DNA of 64,000 nucleotides. Origin: Watersipora subatra (lineage: Eukaryota > Bryozoa > Gymnolaemata > Cheilostomatida > Watersiporidae). The notes below the pieces were generated by a model. That model made no database searches, was not told where the DNA came from, and worked only from the letters and a program-made list of their open reading frames with translations. A program made the position numbers and the translations under genes. This document shows, in pieces, positions 45,217 through 58,820 of the stretch. Where the stretch lies: assembly GCF_963576615.1 (NCBI RefSeq), contig NC_088708.1:65140672-65204671 (forward strand), read 5' to 3'. The number at the start of each line of letters is the position of its first letter. Position 1 is the stretch's first letter.

Positions 45217-48200
45217 ATGGCTTCTGAGGATAGATACACAATTGACAAACTCACAACACAGAACTACTCTACATGGAAATTCCAAACGAAACACCTCTTG
45301 CTAGCCAAAGGATTATATTCTATAGTCGATGGTAGTGAAGAAGAGCCTACAACAGGGGATGATGCTAAAAAGGACTACCAAAGGAGAAAACAGAAAGTGG
45401 GAGCAGTGAGCTAGTGTATCAAATATTTGACTGTGAAAAACCCAATGAAGCTTGGAAAAGGCTGAAAGAACACTTTGAAAGAGACACAGTAGCAAATAAA
45501 CTCTTTCTAAAGAAACAATACTTTAGATTCGTCATGAGAGAGGGAGAATTGATATCTAATCATATAAAGCATATGAAGGAGCTTACGGATAAGTTAGCTG
45601 CTATAAAAGCTCCTATTTCCGAGGAGGATCAAGTCGTAACCCTTCTTGGAAGTTTGCCGGACAGTTTTGAGAATGTCGTAATTGCACTAGAAGCAAGGGT
45701 TGATGACTTGACTCTAAACTTTGTTTACCAGACATTGATAAATGCTGAACAAAAGAGATCAGCATCATCGACAACTACTGACACCGCCTTAATGTCGACA
45801 CCGCAACATCGAACACTACCAAGAGCAAGAGCATGCTATAACTGCGGTTCAATGACTCACCTGCAACGTAAATGCCCGCAAAATCGTTATAAAACCGCCG
45901 ACAGATCAAAACACAATGCGAAGCATGTTTCAACAGAACAGTCGTCTGATGACAGTAGCAATGATGAAGCCTACACAGTCTCCGAGACTGTTGATCAACA
46001 GAATAATGCATACATGGCATGGATTATTGACTTCGGTGCATTGAAACACATGACTGCAAGTAGACAATTATTTTGTGAATATGAGGAACTAACAAGCCCT
46101 GAGAAGGTAAGCGTTGGAGATGGTAGAATCATTGATGCTGTAGGTGTTGGTAATGTCAAGATTGCCCTGACACATCGTAAGGTTAAAAAACACGTTACCC
46201 TGTATGACGTACTCTATGTTCCTGATTTAGCTGTAAACTTGTTCTCTGTACGTGCTGCAACCAGTCATAACAAGACTGTGGAATTTGGTAGTAAAATGTG
46301 CTGAATTAAAGATAGCAAGGGACGTGTTAGAGCTAAGGGTGCTCTTGTTGGTAGAATGTTTCACCTTGACTGTCAACCGATCATAAACACGGCTGCTGTA
46401 ACCGGTGACATTTGGCATCAAAGATTAGCTCATGTCAACAACACAACTCTCACTACAATTAGTCGTGATAAAGACAATTGCATTCCAAATATAGATAAAT
46501 CTGAGTTGACTTTCTGTGAGGGTTGTGTCGAAGGTTAGATGGCACGTCAGCCATTTCACCCTGTGGGAGAAATTCGATCAAAACGCCCGCTCGAACTAGT
46601 TCACACTGACATATGTACAATGGACAGTAAATCAATAGGTGGCAGTAAATACTTTGTCACATTTATCGATGACTATTCTCGCTGTTGTGCCGTGTTCTTC
46701 ATGAAACACAAATCAGAGGTACCTGAAAAATTCAAGCAGTTCTTAGCTCATACTGCAGGATGTGGTGAAAAGGTAGGCACACTACAATCTGATAGAGGTG
46801 GAGAATACATGTCTAAGTCATTCAAAGACTTTCTAACTGATCAAGGTATCAAAATTGAGTTCACTGCACCAGATTGCCCACAACAAAACGGGGTTGCAGA
46901 GAGAATGAATCGAACACTGTGTGAAGCTGCTCGAACGATGATGTCACACGCTAACCTACCTAAGCGTTTTTGGGCCGAGGCCGTAAACACAGCAGCCTAT
47001 ACTCGTAATCGTCTCCCTACGTCGTCGCATGACACTACGCCGTATGAACGTTGGTATGGCAAGAAACCTGATCTGTCTCGCCTGCGTGTGTTTGGTTGTA
47101 TTGCATATGCCTATGTACAATAAAGAAAGAGGCTTGATAAAAGATGTGAGAGAGTTAGATTTGTTGGATATAGTATGCAATCCAAGGCATATAGAGTATA
47201 TGATGTAACAACTAACAAAGTGAAAGAACGCCGTGACGTAATATTCAATGAAGAGGACTTTGGTGCAGGTAATGCTGTTAGTGACACGGTTACATGTGAT
47301 ACCATGACAACATCATCTGTTCGTAATGAACAGACCAGCGAAGAACCTGAGCCAGAAATAAAATCACGTCGCTCGTCTAATCATCCACACATACAACCAG
47401 TTCGCTACGGAATTGATGAGTATGCTCAGCATGTAGCCTATCATGTGAGCAATGTGCCAGAACCGCTTACATTTGGTGAGGCAGCGCAGTCAGCTCACTC
47501 TAGCCAATGGTTGAATACTGCCAACGAAGAGTATCAATCACTAATAGACAATAAAACGTGGGATCTGGTACAGCTACCCCCTGGTAGAAAAGCAATTGAC
47601 TCAAAGTGGGTATTCAAAACAAAGTATAGGGACACTGGAGAAGTAGAAAGATACAAAGCTCGCCTGGTTGCAAAGGGTTTCTTACAGAAAAGTGGAATTG
47701 ATTACAATGAAACATTCTCACCAGTAGTAAAATACTCGTCAATTCGCACTCTACTCGCTTATGGACTGAAACGAAACATGACTATTCACCAAATGGATGT
47801 TGTATCAGCATTCTTAAACGGTGAATTAGAAGAGGAGATATATATGAAGCAACCAGAGGGATATGTTAAATCAGGTGCAGCAAACAAAGTATGCCAACTC
47901 CGTAAAGCGTTGTATGGATTAAAGCAATCACCACGCTGCTGGAACGCCACGCTTGACAAGTTTCTTAAGGACTTGGGCTACGTTCGATCAAACGCCGATC
48001 AGTGTGTCTATATTAAAACTGACAATGAAAACCAGTCCATCATCGCTGTATATGTCGATGACCTGATAATCATGACCGACAATGCCACTGATATGAGTTC
48101 TACTAAAAGAGCTCTGGAAGCCAGGTTCAAAATGAAGGACTTAGGTGTACTTCACTATTGCTTAGGCATTACAGTGCAAAGAAAAGAAAATGTCCTAGAA

Positions 48201-49001
48201 CTTCATCAAAAGTTCTATTTACAGTAAGTACTGGCTCGTTTCAACATGGAAAGTGCTAATCCTGTGTCAACCCCCGCCAACATGTCCGTGAAGCTCCAAA
48301 AGGATGATGGTGTGAGTAAACCTGTTGATGCAACTATGTACCAGGCTATGGTTGGAAGCCTGCTCTATGCGTCAGGTGGTACACGACCCGACATAGCTCA
48401 AGCAGTGGGAGAAGTGTCAAAATACAATAACTCTCCAAATGAAAGCCACCTAACTGCCGCAAAACGTATCATGCGATATCTGAAAGGGACTATAGACCTC
48501 AAACTGACATACTCCACAGATAGTTAACCTGTAGTAGCATATGCTGATGCTAACTGGGCTGGAGATTTGGATAACCGTCGATCGACAACTGGCAATGCTT
48601 TCGTACTCGCTAATGGTGCTATCAGTTGGCTGTCAAACAGACAATCTGTTGTGGCAACATCTACAGCAGAGGCTGAATACATCTCAATGTATCACTGTGC
48701 ACAAGAAGATATAGTTGTAAAACGTCTGCTAAATGAGATCAGTCAAACAAAACCACACATAGCACCTGTAACCGTTTACACAGATAGTCAAGCTGCCATA
48801 TCAATTGCTCATAGCACCAGCAATAAATCTAGAGCAAAACACATTGACATTAAATACCATTTCGTGAGAGATGCCGTGATAAACAACAACATAAAACTTG
48901 AATATTGCCCGTCTGGCAGTATGACTGCTGACATTCTAACCAAATCGATACCACGAAACCAGTTTGAGAAGCTACGTACCAAACTGGGTATTATGTATTG
49001 A
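45217..49001 (+). pseudogene. gag-pol polyprotein of the copia element, broken
   Basis: Start MASEDRYTIDKLTTQNYSTW at 45217. One frameshift near 45,405, then a single frame to 49001 with five stops (ends at 46304, 46538, 47123, 48227, 48527). Blocks: CCHC knuckle CYNCGSMTHLQRKC; protease WIIDFGALKHM, with Phe replacing the Ser of DSGA; integrase HQRLAHVN..CEGC, DDYSRC, SDRGGEY, NGVAERMNRT; RT from KARLVAKGF to YVDDLIIMTDN; RNase H STAEAEYISM and DSQAAISIAH. Most catalytic blocks remain readable, so inactivation is fairly recent. Confidence 0.92.
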
Positions 49002-49222
49002 CAATAGACTCTGTTATCTGCATATCTACATATTGTACTACATGGCATATACATATGCTCATTTGTTTAGCTAGCTTGTGTTGTGTTTGTTTTTGTCTTT
49101 GTGTGTTAATCATGATATTGTTAATTTTGACGAAAGAACTTATGTTCTTCATTATTGTGTTGTCTGTATGGTTCAATCCTTACACCATATTATAGCAAAA
49201 AGGGCTGACAGTAATGTGGGAG

Positions 49223-49441
49223 TGTAGAAATAATAACTGTAGCCATTTTTGTGGTCTCTATGATGACCGGATTATTGTGTGGTATTATGTCATACTCTGT
49301 CTTTGTGTGGTCTCCATAATGACCTTGTTATTGTGTGTTATTATGTCATACTTTGCCTTTGTATGCTTCTGTGTGGAATAAAATCAGTCAGCCAGTAAAC
49401 ATCCAAGTGAGCAGAGAGAATTTCTTCACGCACTTTCAACA
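49223..49441 (+). repeat. 3' LTR of the copia element with internal duplication
   Basis: 219 bp. GTGGTCTC.ATGATGACC..TTATTGTGTG and TATTATGTCATACT occur twice, about 56 bp apart, but only once in the 5' LTR. Either the 5' LTR lost a unit or the 3' LTR gained one. Confidence 0.9.
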
Positions 49442-49914
49442 TCCTTCTCCAGTTTCTTTCAAACTCATTGTGACCGAAGTCAGTAAATCCTGTAGAGATG
49501 TGTTGTCTTTGCTCTCCATGTTTTCCAGTGCTTTGATGTTGTTCAGAGAAAACGAGTGCTTTAATAAGAAATGCTTGGTTGCGTCCGTAAGAACCGTTCT
49601 ACATCTTTCCCGCGCGACCTCCGGACTGTTTTCCGTTAATTCCATCGAGTAGCATATACCATCTCTGTATTGTTCCGGCCTCCTGGTTTTTTTGGGCCGG
49701 CCTCGGAGTGTGCCGAGCTGATGGGATCTGGTGTTGCGGTCTTTTCGGTCCTTACCGGGTTTGATTCCGGCTCTCCCAGAACTTTATTCGGTGTGGCCGG
49801 ATTGATTTTTTCGAAACTAGGAGGGCGTCCCTGACTTCCTTCTTTCTCCAGTCCGGCTGGATTTTCCCCGAGAGTTACCTCCTCCCCTCTATTCTTTGCA
49901 GCCTCTAATAGCAA
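49442..49914 (-). pseudogene. start of the 3' ORF and linker of the left Ty3-type copy
   Basis: 49645 downwards encodes MELTENSPEVARERCRTVLT and runs to ETGEG at the copia junction. The upstream part (49914-49636) is a Lys/Glu/Pro-rich linker. It matches 58,980-59,470 of the right copy. Confidence 0.65.
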
Positions 49915-52900
49915 CTTTTCCCAGCTAGGGGTGGCATTATTGGTACAGGATCTATCCTGCCCTCCTTTTGCCTTCTCTCCGGCCTTCTGGGTCGAGCGCC
50001 CTTCATGTTTGGACCCTCCTTGGCTCCAGAGTGGCCGGGGCCTGCCCCAACCTCTCTGGGCAAGCGTGATAAGGCTTCAGCCTTCTCTCGCTCTAGATGG
50101 AAGACTGCCTCTGCTGTTCCACCAGATACATGTGGTTCCACCAGGCCTTCAAGACCTGGTATGATCCCACAAACTTTGTCTGTAGCTTGGAATTTTCTCC
50201 TCATCTTTGGCGTTTGTTCGTGAGCCATACCTAGTCACCTGGGGTGTACAGCGAGGGTTCTTTCTTATCTTCTTGTCGCACTTCCATCTGGTTTCTCCGG
50301 AGTGCCTCATGCACTGTCTGCAGCCTCTGCTGCACCTCAAGAGCGTGCTCGTGAGCAAGAAAGAACTCGGTTGGTGGGGGGGTGACTTTCCAGCTTGTCT
50401 GGCAACCTCAGTTCTCGTCCCAACATTAGCATGTTGGCCGTCTCTCCAGTCGCAGAGGGGGGGTGCCTCTGTATGCTCTCATCAACTAGTGAAGCAGTAG
50501 GTTCCACTGGTCCTGTCTCCGAGTCAAGAGCAGCGCCCTCAAAGAATCCCCGAGTCCCCGGTTATTCCGTTCCATGACTCTATTCGCCTGTGGGTGACAC
50601 GGAGTCGTGTGGGTTTTTTTTATGTTCCAGAGTTGGCACAGTTCAGCCATCAGTTGGCTCTCGAACTGTGCCCCTTGGTCTGTGTGGATCTGCACAGGCA
50701 ATCCCAGAAAGCAGAAGACCCGCTCATTCAGTGCATTGGCGACCACCGGGGCCGTGGCGTCTGGTAGTGCCAATGCATTCTGCCACCGGGTGAAGTGGTT
50801 GGTAAGAACCAGTACCCACTTGTTCCTCCTTGGTGTGACAGAAAATGGCCCCACCAGATCCATGGCCACCTTCTGCCAGGGTCGTCCTGCGTAGAGCCTC
50901 TTTTTTTTCGGCCGCCTTTGTCCCTCCATGTTTTGCGGCCTGGCACACCTCGCAACTCTTGACAAGCGGCCTGAATGTGGATGTCAGCCCAGGCCAGTAC
51001 CACATCAGTTGGAGGTGACCTATCGTCTTTCCCACTCCAGAGTGAGCCACGGCCTGCATTTGCCACACCGTGGTTTCCCGCATGGCCGGGGGGCAGATGG
51101 GGCACCATCTAGCGTGGCCCTGTGGAGCCACACGTGCTTCCAGCACGCCGTCCTGTCATATGCACAGAGAGCCCCGCATGTGATGCAGGATGTCCAGCTT
51201 TCTGCTCTCGACTTCCAGGTGTTCTGCTGGCACTTCCTCCCCGGTGGTGATTGCACAATATATGATGGCCACTAATCCCTGACCGGTAGCCTGTGTCCTT
51301 GCTAGTTAGCCCTTTGGTCCTGTCACTCCTGGCGGGGCTGATAGCTCCTCGGGAGAGCCCCCTGCACCCAGGTTCAATCCCCCATTGTTGGGGCAGGAGT
51401 CCTGCGCGATTTGCCGGCCGGCCCCTTGGGGTATGTGCCGCTGCCCAGGATCAATCCCGCCCTATCGAGAGCAGGAGTCCCATCCAGGCAACTAGTCGGT
51501 ACCCATGCGGTTAACGACCCTTGTTCCTTTGCGAGCTCATTCCGTGAGGTTCCCCTGTCCCTCTGTTCAATGCTCGCGCATTGCCAGCAGTCCTCGCAGG
51601 TCTGCCTTTTCAATCCATCTGCATTCTCGTGGCGAGTCCCTGACCGGTGCTCCAGGATGTAGCAGAACTCTGCCAAGATCTCAAGCCATCGGGCAACTTG
51701 GTTTGAGGGTTCCCTCCTCCGGCATAGCTGCCGGAGTGACGCGTGGTCCGTCCACAGGATGAACTCCTGGCCATACAGATACATCCGTAAGTGCTTGACC
51801 GCCTTCACTACTGCACGTAGCTCCCATCGAGTGATGCCGTAGTTGCGTTTCGAGGGGGTGAGGGTCTTGCTGTAGTAGGCAATGACCTTCTCGCAGCTTT
51901 CCTGTACTTGAGACAGCACGGCCCCTACTTTGCATCCGCTGGTGTTCGTGTCCAGGATATACTGCCTTCGAGGATCCGAATAGCCCAAGATCGGGGCGGT
52001 GCTGATGCTTTCCTTCAGCGTGTCGAAGGCGGCCTGCTCTCCTTCCGTTCATCTCCAGGGTTCTCCTTTTGCAGTCAGTCGGTGCAAGGGGTGTGCTATA
52101 GTGGCAAACTCCGGGATATATTGTCGGTAATAACCGACCGTCTAGAGGAATCCTTGGATTTCCTTACTCTGCACGGACTCGGCCACTTCGCTACTGCCTC
52201 CACTTTATCGGGGTCGGTAGAGACTCCGTTCTGGCTTACTATGTGCCCCAGGTAGCAAACCTGAGGTTGTAGTAGCTGACACTAGGAGTGCTTCAGTTTT
52301 AGTCCAGCCTTGTAGAGTCTCTGGAAGACCTCCTCCAGCCGATGTAGATGCGTATCGAAATCCGGGGCGATGACGATAATATTATCTAGATATAGCAGCA
52401 GTGTTCTCCAGTGGAGGTCATGTAGGATGCAGTCCTTGAGTCTTTGAAAGGTGGTGAGGGCAGACGTCAGTCCGAAAGGCATCACCTTCCACTTCTACAG
52501 CCCGGACTGTGTCGACAAGGCGGACTTCTCCTGCGCTTCTGCATCCAAAGGTACCTGCCAGTACCCGCTCACCAGATCAAGCGTGCTAAATTAGTGACTG
52601 CCGGACAGGGCGTCCAGGCTGTTACCGATACTGGGTAGCGAGTAAGCATCCTGCTCCATGACGGCGTTGAGACGCCGGTATTCAATACAGAAGCGCCATT
52701 CCCCATCCTTCTTCCGAACCAACACTACGAGGGAGCTCCAATCTCTTCCGGCGGGCTCGATGAGTCCTCGTTTGAGCAGGTCCTGGACCTGCATCTCGGT
52801 CTCTGCCTCTTTTTCTGGTCCGAGTCTGTGAGAGGGTTGTTGGATTGGCCAAGTAGGAATAGAATGTTCCACCTCCGAGGTCCTTCCTACATCGTCATTA

Positions 52901-53770
52901 CTCGTACTAAATGCGGTGGCATACCGACGCAGCAAAGTTGCCAACCGAGATGTTTGTCCCCTGTCCTCACAGTTTGGCCAGGCCGACTGGAACATTTCTT
53001 CAAGGTAGCCGGCACTCCATTGATTGAAGTTGGAACGGCGTCACACAGTAAGGGATCATCCTTTTCGACCTGCGGGGCCTCCATTCCCGTGTACATGCCA
53101 ATAATGGCTCCGGACCGAAAAGTCAGTGGCCGCTCCGTAGTATTCATGCAGCGGGTGATGACTTGTTCTTTGAGTCCCGACTGGTTCAGGCTACTGACTA
53201 CAGGAGGTCCGTAGACAAATCCCTCGATTAGTCCCATGGGGCAATAGTTCCGCCTGGTGATGCGACAGTGTATCGCCATCTCTGTTCGGGCGGGAACCAT
53301 TAACTCCCTTATCACCTGCACTTTGCTCTGGAGCAACCACCCATGCTGGTCCGTGCAGACTAGCTGTCTGCCATCCACCCAAACCACCGGTTGCTCAAAC
53401 TCGAGAGCGCATTGATGAGCCGCGAAGAACGGCATTACGAGGATGGCATCCTCGCTCAGTCGGCTTACTATGAAAACCTCCTCCGTCTTCACGTCCCTCA
53501 AACGGATAGTTAGACGGATTATTCCGTAGAAGGGAAGCTGTGTTTCGTCAGCCAATAGTCCGTGGCTGTCACTATCCTTGAGTCGGTCCTGCATGGTTCC
53601 TAGCAATCAATCAAATACCTGCTTATTGATCAGATTGGTGGTGAATCCGGTGTCCAGTAGGAACTGGATAGGCCGCGCCTCCACTTTTCCTGAGAGGAAA
53701 TAGCTAGTGGAGTGCACTCGGCTGAGGGCTTGCGCCCTAGTGGTGTCCTCCAGGACATCTTCCGTGAGGC
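49905..53770 (-). pseudogene. pro-pol of the left Ty3-type copy, broken
   Basis: Downwards from 53,770: protease region with TGFTTNLIN-type words in shifted frames and EVFIVSRLSEDAILVMPFFA; RT (52995-52282) with VVLVRKKDGEWRFCIEYRRL and active site LLLYLDNIIVIA, where the second Asp is Asn; RNase H (51988-51374) with LDTNTSGCKVGAVLSQ and TDHASLRQL; integrase (51146-50486) with the zinc finger CEVCQAAK, TNHFTR (Asn for catalytic Asp), HTDQGAQFE and VMERNNRGLG. Two catalytic losses and several stops make it inactive. The tail to 49,905 matches the right copy. Confidence 0.88.
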
Positions 53771-53852
53771 CTGGAAGGCTTCCTTTTTGAGGTGGGGCGA
53801 GGTCAGCACTTCGGGCCGTACCACGTCCAGAGCAGTTCTGCTGCTCTCGTGA

Positions 53853-54997
53853 TTACCACTCCCAAGGCGGAGAAGGGGTCTGCCCTACCACTTTTAAGGC
53901 AGGCTTCCGACTGTCCGGTCCAGTGGGAATGGTTCTCAGTGTCTGGGGTGAAGGGGGTTTGGGAGTCACCCTCCTACGCTTCGGGCTACGTTCTTGCCGT
54001 TTGCACGGAGGGGCGTAGGCTATATCCGGAACAAAGGGGCTGTCCAAACTAATCTCACCCAAGAACTGGTAATAATTCCATGTCACCACAGGTCCTTCCT
54101 GTACACGGATTTTCCTTGGCCTAGTCATTGCCAGTTGAGACCAGCCATCAGCCGTCGTCGAGTCCCGCAAACTCCTAGTATAATTCCGTATTTGCTTGGC
54201 CTTGGCACAGCCAGTTGTCGGGGCTACTGCTGTGGCCGCCCTCCGTTTCCCGAAGCCGGTTTGGTGTGGCGAGGGCAGTTCTTACGTACCTGCCCTGGTT
54301 AGCCACATCTCCAGCAAAGAGCAGCTGGCTGGCTCCTTTTCTCGACTGGGGCGTGCACCTACTCCTGGAGCTGCTCCACCTTGTCCGTGAGAGTTTGGAC
54401 CAGCCGAGCCAGTTGTCCTATGACATCGGTCTCGGCTGAGTTCACCTGGTCAGAGGTTCCTCTCTTCAGGACTCGCACCGAGAATAAGGTGGGCCTACGC
54501 TCGCCTCCCAAGATTTGGAGATAGTCAGTTCCTGCTTGTACAGCATCCGCCAGCGTGGTCGTAGGTACGGCCAACAGATGTGTCTGTTGGGCAGGGTCCT
54601 TCAGCAAGCTGCAGAAAGTCTCCATAGCCATGCTATTTCGTTGGCAATTCGGCAGGTCCCCGTATGCAATGCGTACCATCCTCTCTACCCCCATAGCATG
54701 CTCCTGCAGCGTTGTTTCCTCCTTTCTCTTAAGGGCGTTGAGTTGGCTCAGCCCCTGCCCAGCGGAATGTCCGAACTCTGCCCGGAGGGCATTGAAAATG
54801 GCCTCCTGATCCTTGGCTTGCCCACAGTCCTCAGCCTGCTTGCCCAACGCTTCCCGGAGATGCAATAGAGTCGCTCCTTGCATCCACTGGTTGGTGTCAG
54901 CTACTTCTGTGAAGCAAGCAATAAAATATTCTACATCTCCTTTTCCAGTATACTGGGGAAGCCTGAAGCGCGGCGCCGGTTCCTGAGCTTTCGGCAT
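53853..54997 (-). pseudogene. gag of the left Ty3-type copy
   Basis: Start MPKAQEPAPRFRLPQYTGKG at 54997. The capsid-like part has YFIACFTEVADTNQWMQGAT and LREALGKQAEDC, open to 54359. A zinc-knuckle remnant CWRCG-stop-PGQVRKNC follows in another frame (about 54,300). Then a Pro/Arg-rich region (SPKRRRVTPKPPSP). The right copy has no equivalent, so this is the only gag in the block. Confidence 0.75.
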
Positions 54998-55076
54998 CAG
55001 CAACACCCGCACTAGTGCCACGACTAGTCGGTCGGGTCCCAGATCAGCGCTCCTGGCTCTCCTGTTAGCCGCCCGG

Positions 55077-58000
55077 GCATGGTACAGACCGAAGTGCTGA
55101 CCTCGCCCCACCACGGAAAGAAGCCTTCCACGCCTCACGGAGAATGTCCTGGAAGACACCACTAGGGCGCAAGCCCTCGGCCGACAGCACTCCACCAGCT
55201 ATTGCCTCTCAGGAAAAGTGGAGGGGCGGCCCATCCAGTTCCTACTGGACACCGGATGCACCACCAATCTGATCAATAAGCAGGTATTTGATCGAGTGCC
55301 AGGGGCCGTGCGGGACCGACTCGAGGACAGTGACAGCCATGGACTATTGGCTGACGGATCACGGCTTCCCTTCTATGGAATAATCCATCTGACTATCTGC
55401 TTGAGGGATGTGAAGACGGAGGAGGTTTTCATAGTGAGCCGACTGAGCGAGGATGCCATCCTCGGATTGCCACTCTTCGTGGCTCATCAATGCGCTCTCT
55501 AGTTTGAGCAACCGGTGGTTCGGGTGAATGGCAGACAGCTAGTCTGCACGGACTGGCATGGGGGTTGCTCCAGAGCAAAGTGCAATTGATGAGGGAGGTA
55601 GTGGTTTCTGCCCGGACAGAGATAGCGATACACTGTCGTATCACCACACGGAACTATTGTCCCATGGGAATAATTGAGGAATTTCCCGACAGACCTCTCG
55701 TGGCCAGTAGCCTGAACCAGCCGAGACCCAAAGGACAAGTCATCACCCACTGTATGAATACTACGCAGTGGCCGCTGACTTTTCGGTCCAGAGCCAATAT
55801 CGGCACGTACACGGGAGTGGAGGCCCCGCAGATCGAAGAGGACAAACCCTTACTGTGTGACGCCAGTCTGACTTCAATTAATGAAGTGCTGGCTCAACTT
55901 GAGGAATTGTTCCAGTCGGCCCGGCCGAACTGTAAGGACAAGGGACAAACGTCCAGGTTTGCAACTTTGCTGCGTCGGTATGCCGCCGTATTTAGTACGA
56001 GTGATGACGACGTAGAAAGGACCTCGGAGGTAGAACATTCTATTCTACTTAAGGAGGGTACTCGGCCAATCCGACAACCCCCTGACAGATTTGGACCAGA
56101 AAAAGAGACAGAGGCCGAGAGGTAGTTCTAGGAACTGCTCAAACGAGGATTCATTGAGCCTGCCGGAGGAGCTTAGAGCTCCCCCGTAGTGTTGGTCCGG
56201 AAGAAGGACGGGAAATGGTGCTTTTGTATTGATTACCAGCGTCTCAACGCCGTCACGGAGCAAGATGCCTGCCCGTTATCTAGGATCGACGACAGCCTGG
56301 ATGCCCTGTCTGGCAGTCGCTATTTTAACACGCTCGATCTGATGAACGGGTACTGGCAGGTGTCCCTGGATGCAGAAGCGCAGGAGAAGTCAGCCTTCTC
56401 GACATGGTCTGGGTTGTGGAAGTGGAAGGTCTTGCCTTTCGGACTGACGTCTGCCCTCACCACCTTCCAAAGACTTATGGAATGCATCCTACATGGCTTC
56501 CCCTGAAGAACGCTGCTGTTATATCTAGATGATATTATCGTCATCGCCCCAGATTTTGATACGCATCTACATCGGCTAGAAGAGGTCTTCCAGAGACTCC
56601 ACAAGGCTGGACTAAAACTGAAGCCCTCCAAGTGCAAGCTACTACAACCTCAGGTTCGCTACCTGGGGCACATAGTAAGCCAGAACGGAGTCTCTACAGA
56701 CCCCGACAAAGTGGAGGCAGTAGCGAAGTGGGAACTCCAAGGATTCCTCTAGACGGTCGGTTATTACCGACAATACATCCCGGAGTTTGCCACTCTTGCA
56801 CACCCCTTGCACCAACTGACTGCAATGGGAGAACCCTCGAGATAGACGGAAGAAGAGCAGGCCGCTTTCGACACGCTGAATGAAAGCATCAGCACCGCCC
56901 TAATCTTGGGCTATCAGGATCTTCAGAGGCAGTGTATCCTGGACACAGGCGCCAGCGGATGTGGAGTAGGTGCCGGGCTGTCTCAAGTACAGGAAGGCTG
57001 CGAGAGGGTCATTGCCTACTACAGCAAGACATTCACTCCCTTGGAACGCAATTACCGCATCACTCGACAGGAGCTACTTGCAGTAGTGAAGGCGGTCAAG
57101 CACTTCCCGTCATAAATGTCTAGCCAGGAGTTCCTCCTGCGGACGGACCACGCGTCACTCCGGTGGCTATGCCGGAGGAGGAAACCCTCAAACCAAGTAG
57201 CCTGGTGGTTTGAGATCTTGGCGGAGTTCCGCTACATCCTGGTGCACCGGTCAAGGACTCGCCATGGGAATGCGGATGGATTGAGCAAGCACACCTGTGA
57301 GGACTGCCGGCAATGCGCGAGCATTGAACAGAACGGACTGTGCCCCTCACGGAAAGAGCTAGCAAAGGAACAAGGACCGTTAGCCGCGTGGGTGCTGACC
57401 AGTTGCCTAGATGGAACTTCCGCCCTTGATAGGGCGAGATCAACCCTGGGCAATGTCGCATACCCCGAGGGCCGGCCAGCAACCCGGCCAGCACGGGACT
57501 CCCGCCCCAACAGTGGCGAGATTTAACATGGGTGCCGGGGCTCCTGGAGGGGCTATCAGCCCCACCAAGAGTGACAGGACCAAAGGGCGAACTAGCAAGG
57601 ACACAGGCTACCAGTCAGGGACCAAGTGGCCATCATGTACCGTGCCATCGTCACTAGGGAGGAGGTGCCAGCAGAACACCTGGAGCTCGGGAGCAGAAAG
57701 CTGGACATCCTGCATCACATGCACGGTTCTCTGTGCATACGACAGAACGGCGTGCTGGAAGCACGCGTAGCCCCGCAGGGCCACGCTAGATGGTGCGCCA
57801 TCTGCGCCCCGGCCATGTGGAAAACCACAGTGTGGCAAATGCACGCCCTGGCCACTCTTGGGTGGGAAGGACGATAGGTCGCCTACAACTGACCTGGTAC
57901 TGGCCCGGGCTGACATCCACAATCATGCGGCTCATCAAGAGTTGCGAGGTGTGCCAGGCCGCAAAACATGGAGGGACAAAGGCGGCCGGAAGAAAAAGGA

Positions 58001-58820
58001 GGCTCTCTGCAGAACAACCCTAGCAGAAGGTTGCCGTGGATCTGGTAGGGCCATTTTCTGTCACACCAAAGGGGAACAAGTGTGTACTGGTTCTTACCGA
58101 CCACTTCACCCGGTAGCAGGACGCATTGCCACTACCTGACGCCACGGCCCCGGTGGTCACCAATGCACTGAATGAGCGGGTCTTCTGCTACCTGAGATTG
58201 CCCAAGCAGATCCACCCAGACCAGGGGGCACAGTTCAAGAGCCAACTGATGGCCGAACTGTGCCAACTCTGGAACATAGAAAAGACCCACACGACTCTGT
58301 ATCACCCACAGGCAAGTGGAGTCATGGAACGGAATAACCGGGGACTCGGGTATTCTTTGAGGGCGCTGCTCTTGACTCGGGGATAGGACGAGTGAGACCT
58401 ACTGCTTCCCTAGCTGATGAAGGCGTACAGAGGCACCCCCACTCCGCGACTGGAGAGACGGCCAACATGCTTATGTTTGGACGGGAGCTGAGGTTGCCAG
58501 ACCAGCTTGAAAGTCACCCCCACCGACTGAGTTCTTTCCTGCCCACAAGCACGCTCTTGAGGTGCAGCAAAGGCTGCAGGCAGTGCACGAGGCGCTCCGG
58601 CAAAGCCGGATGAAGGTGCGACAAGAGGATAAGAAAGAACCACCACTGTACGCCCCAGGCAACTGGGTATGGCCCATGAACAAACGCCGAAGACGAGGAG
58701 AAAATCCCAAGCCACAGGCAAAGTTCGTAGGACCATACCAGGTCCTGAAGGCTGGGGGAACCACACGTATCTGGTGGAACCGCAGAGGCAGTCTTCCATC
58801 TAGAGCGAGGGAAGGCTGAA
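55077..58820 (+). pseudogene. pro-pol of the right Ty3-type copy, broken
   Basis: Homology to the left copy starts at about 55,077, just 5' of protease. Protease: FLLDTGCTTNLINKQVF and DAILGLPLFVAHQ (to 55502). RT: VVLVRKKDGKWCFCIDYQRL, NTLDLMNGYWQVSL, active site LYLDDIIVIAPDFD intact. RNase H: LDTGASGCGVGAGLSQ, TDHASLRWL, HGNADGLSKHTC. Integrase: HHCC finger around LIKSCEVCQAAK, LVLTDHFTR, HPDQGAQFK, VMERNNRG, so all three catalytic acids are readable. Stops near 55,500, 56,125, 56,506, 56,751 and 57,115 and shifts in integrase kill it. The left copy has lost catalytic Asp residues that this one keeps. Confidence 0.88.

Larger units (their letters stand above)
45034..49441 (+). mobile_element. 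Ty1/copia LTR retrotransposon, inactivated
   Basis: The LTRs are at 45034-45196 and 49223-49441. The flanks end and begin with TCCTT, a clean 5-bp target duplication. The paralogous right Ty3 arm (about 59,455-59,480) has the uninterrupted sequence GAGAAGGAGTGGGTAGG, which confirms the insertion. Domain order is gag, protease, integrase, RT, RNase H, as in copia. Confidence 0.95.

Noticed and set aside
50928..55000. Plus-strand frames across the left Ty3 copy
   Set aside because: GC-rich antisense shadows of gag-pol; no motif in them.
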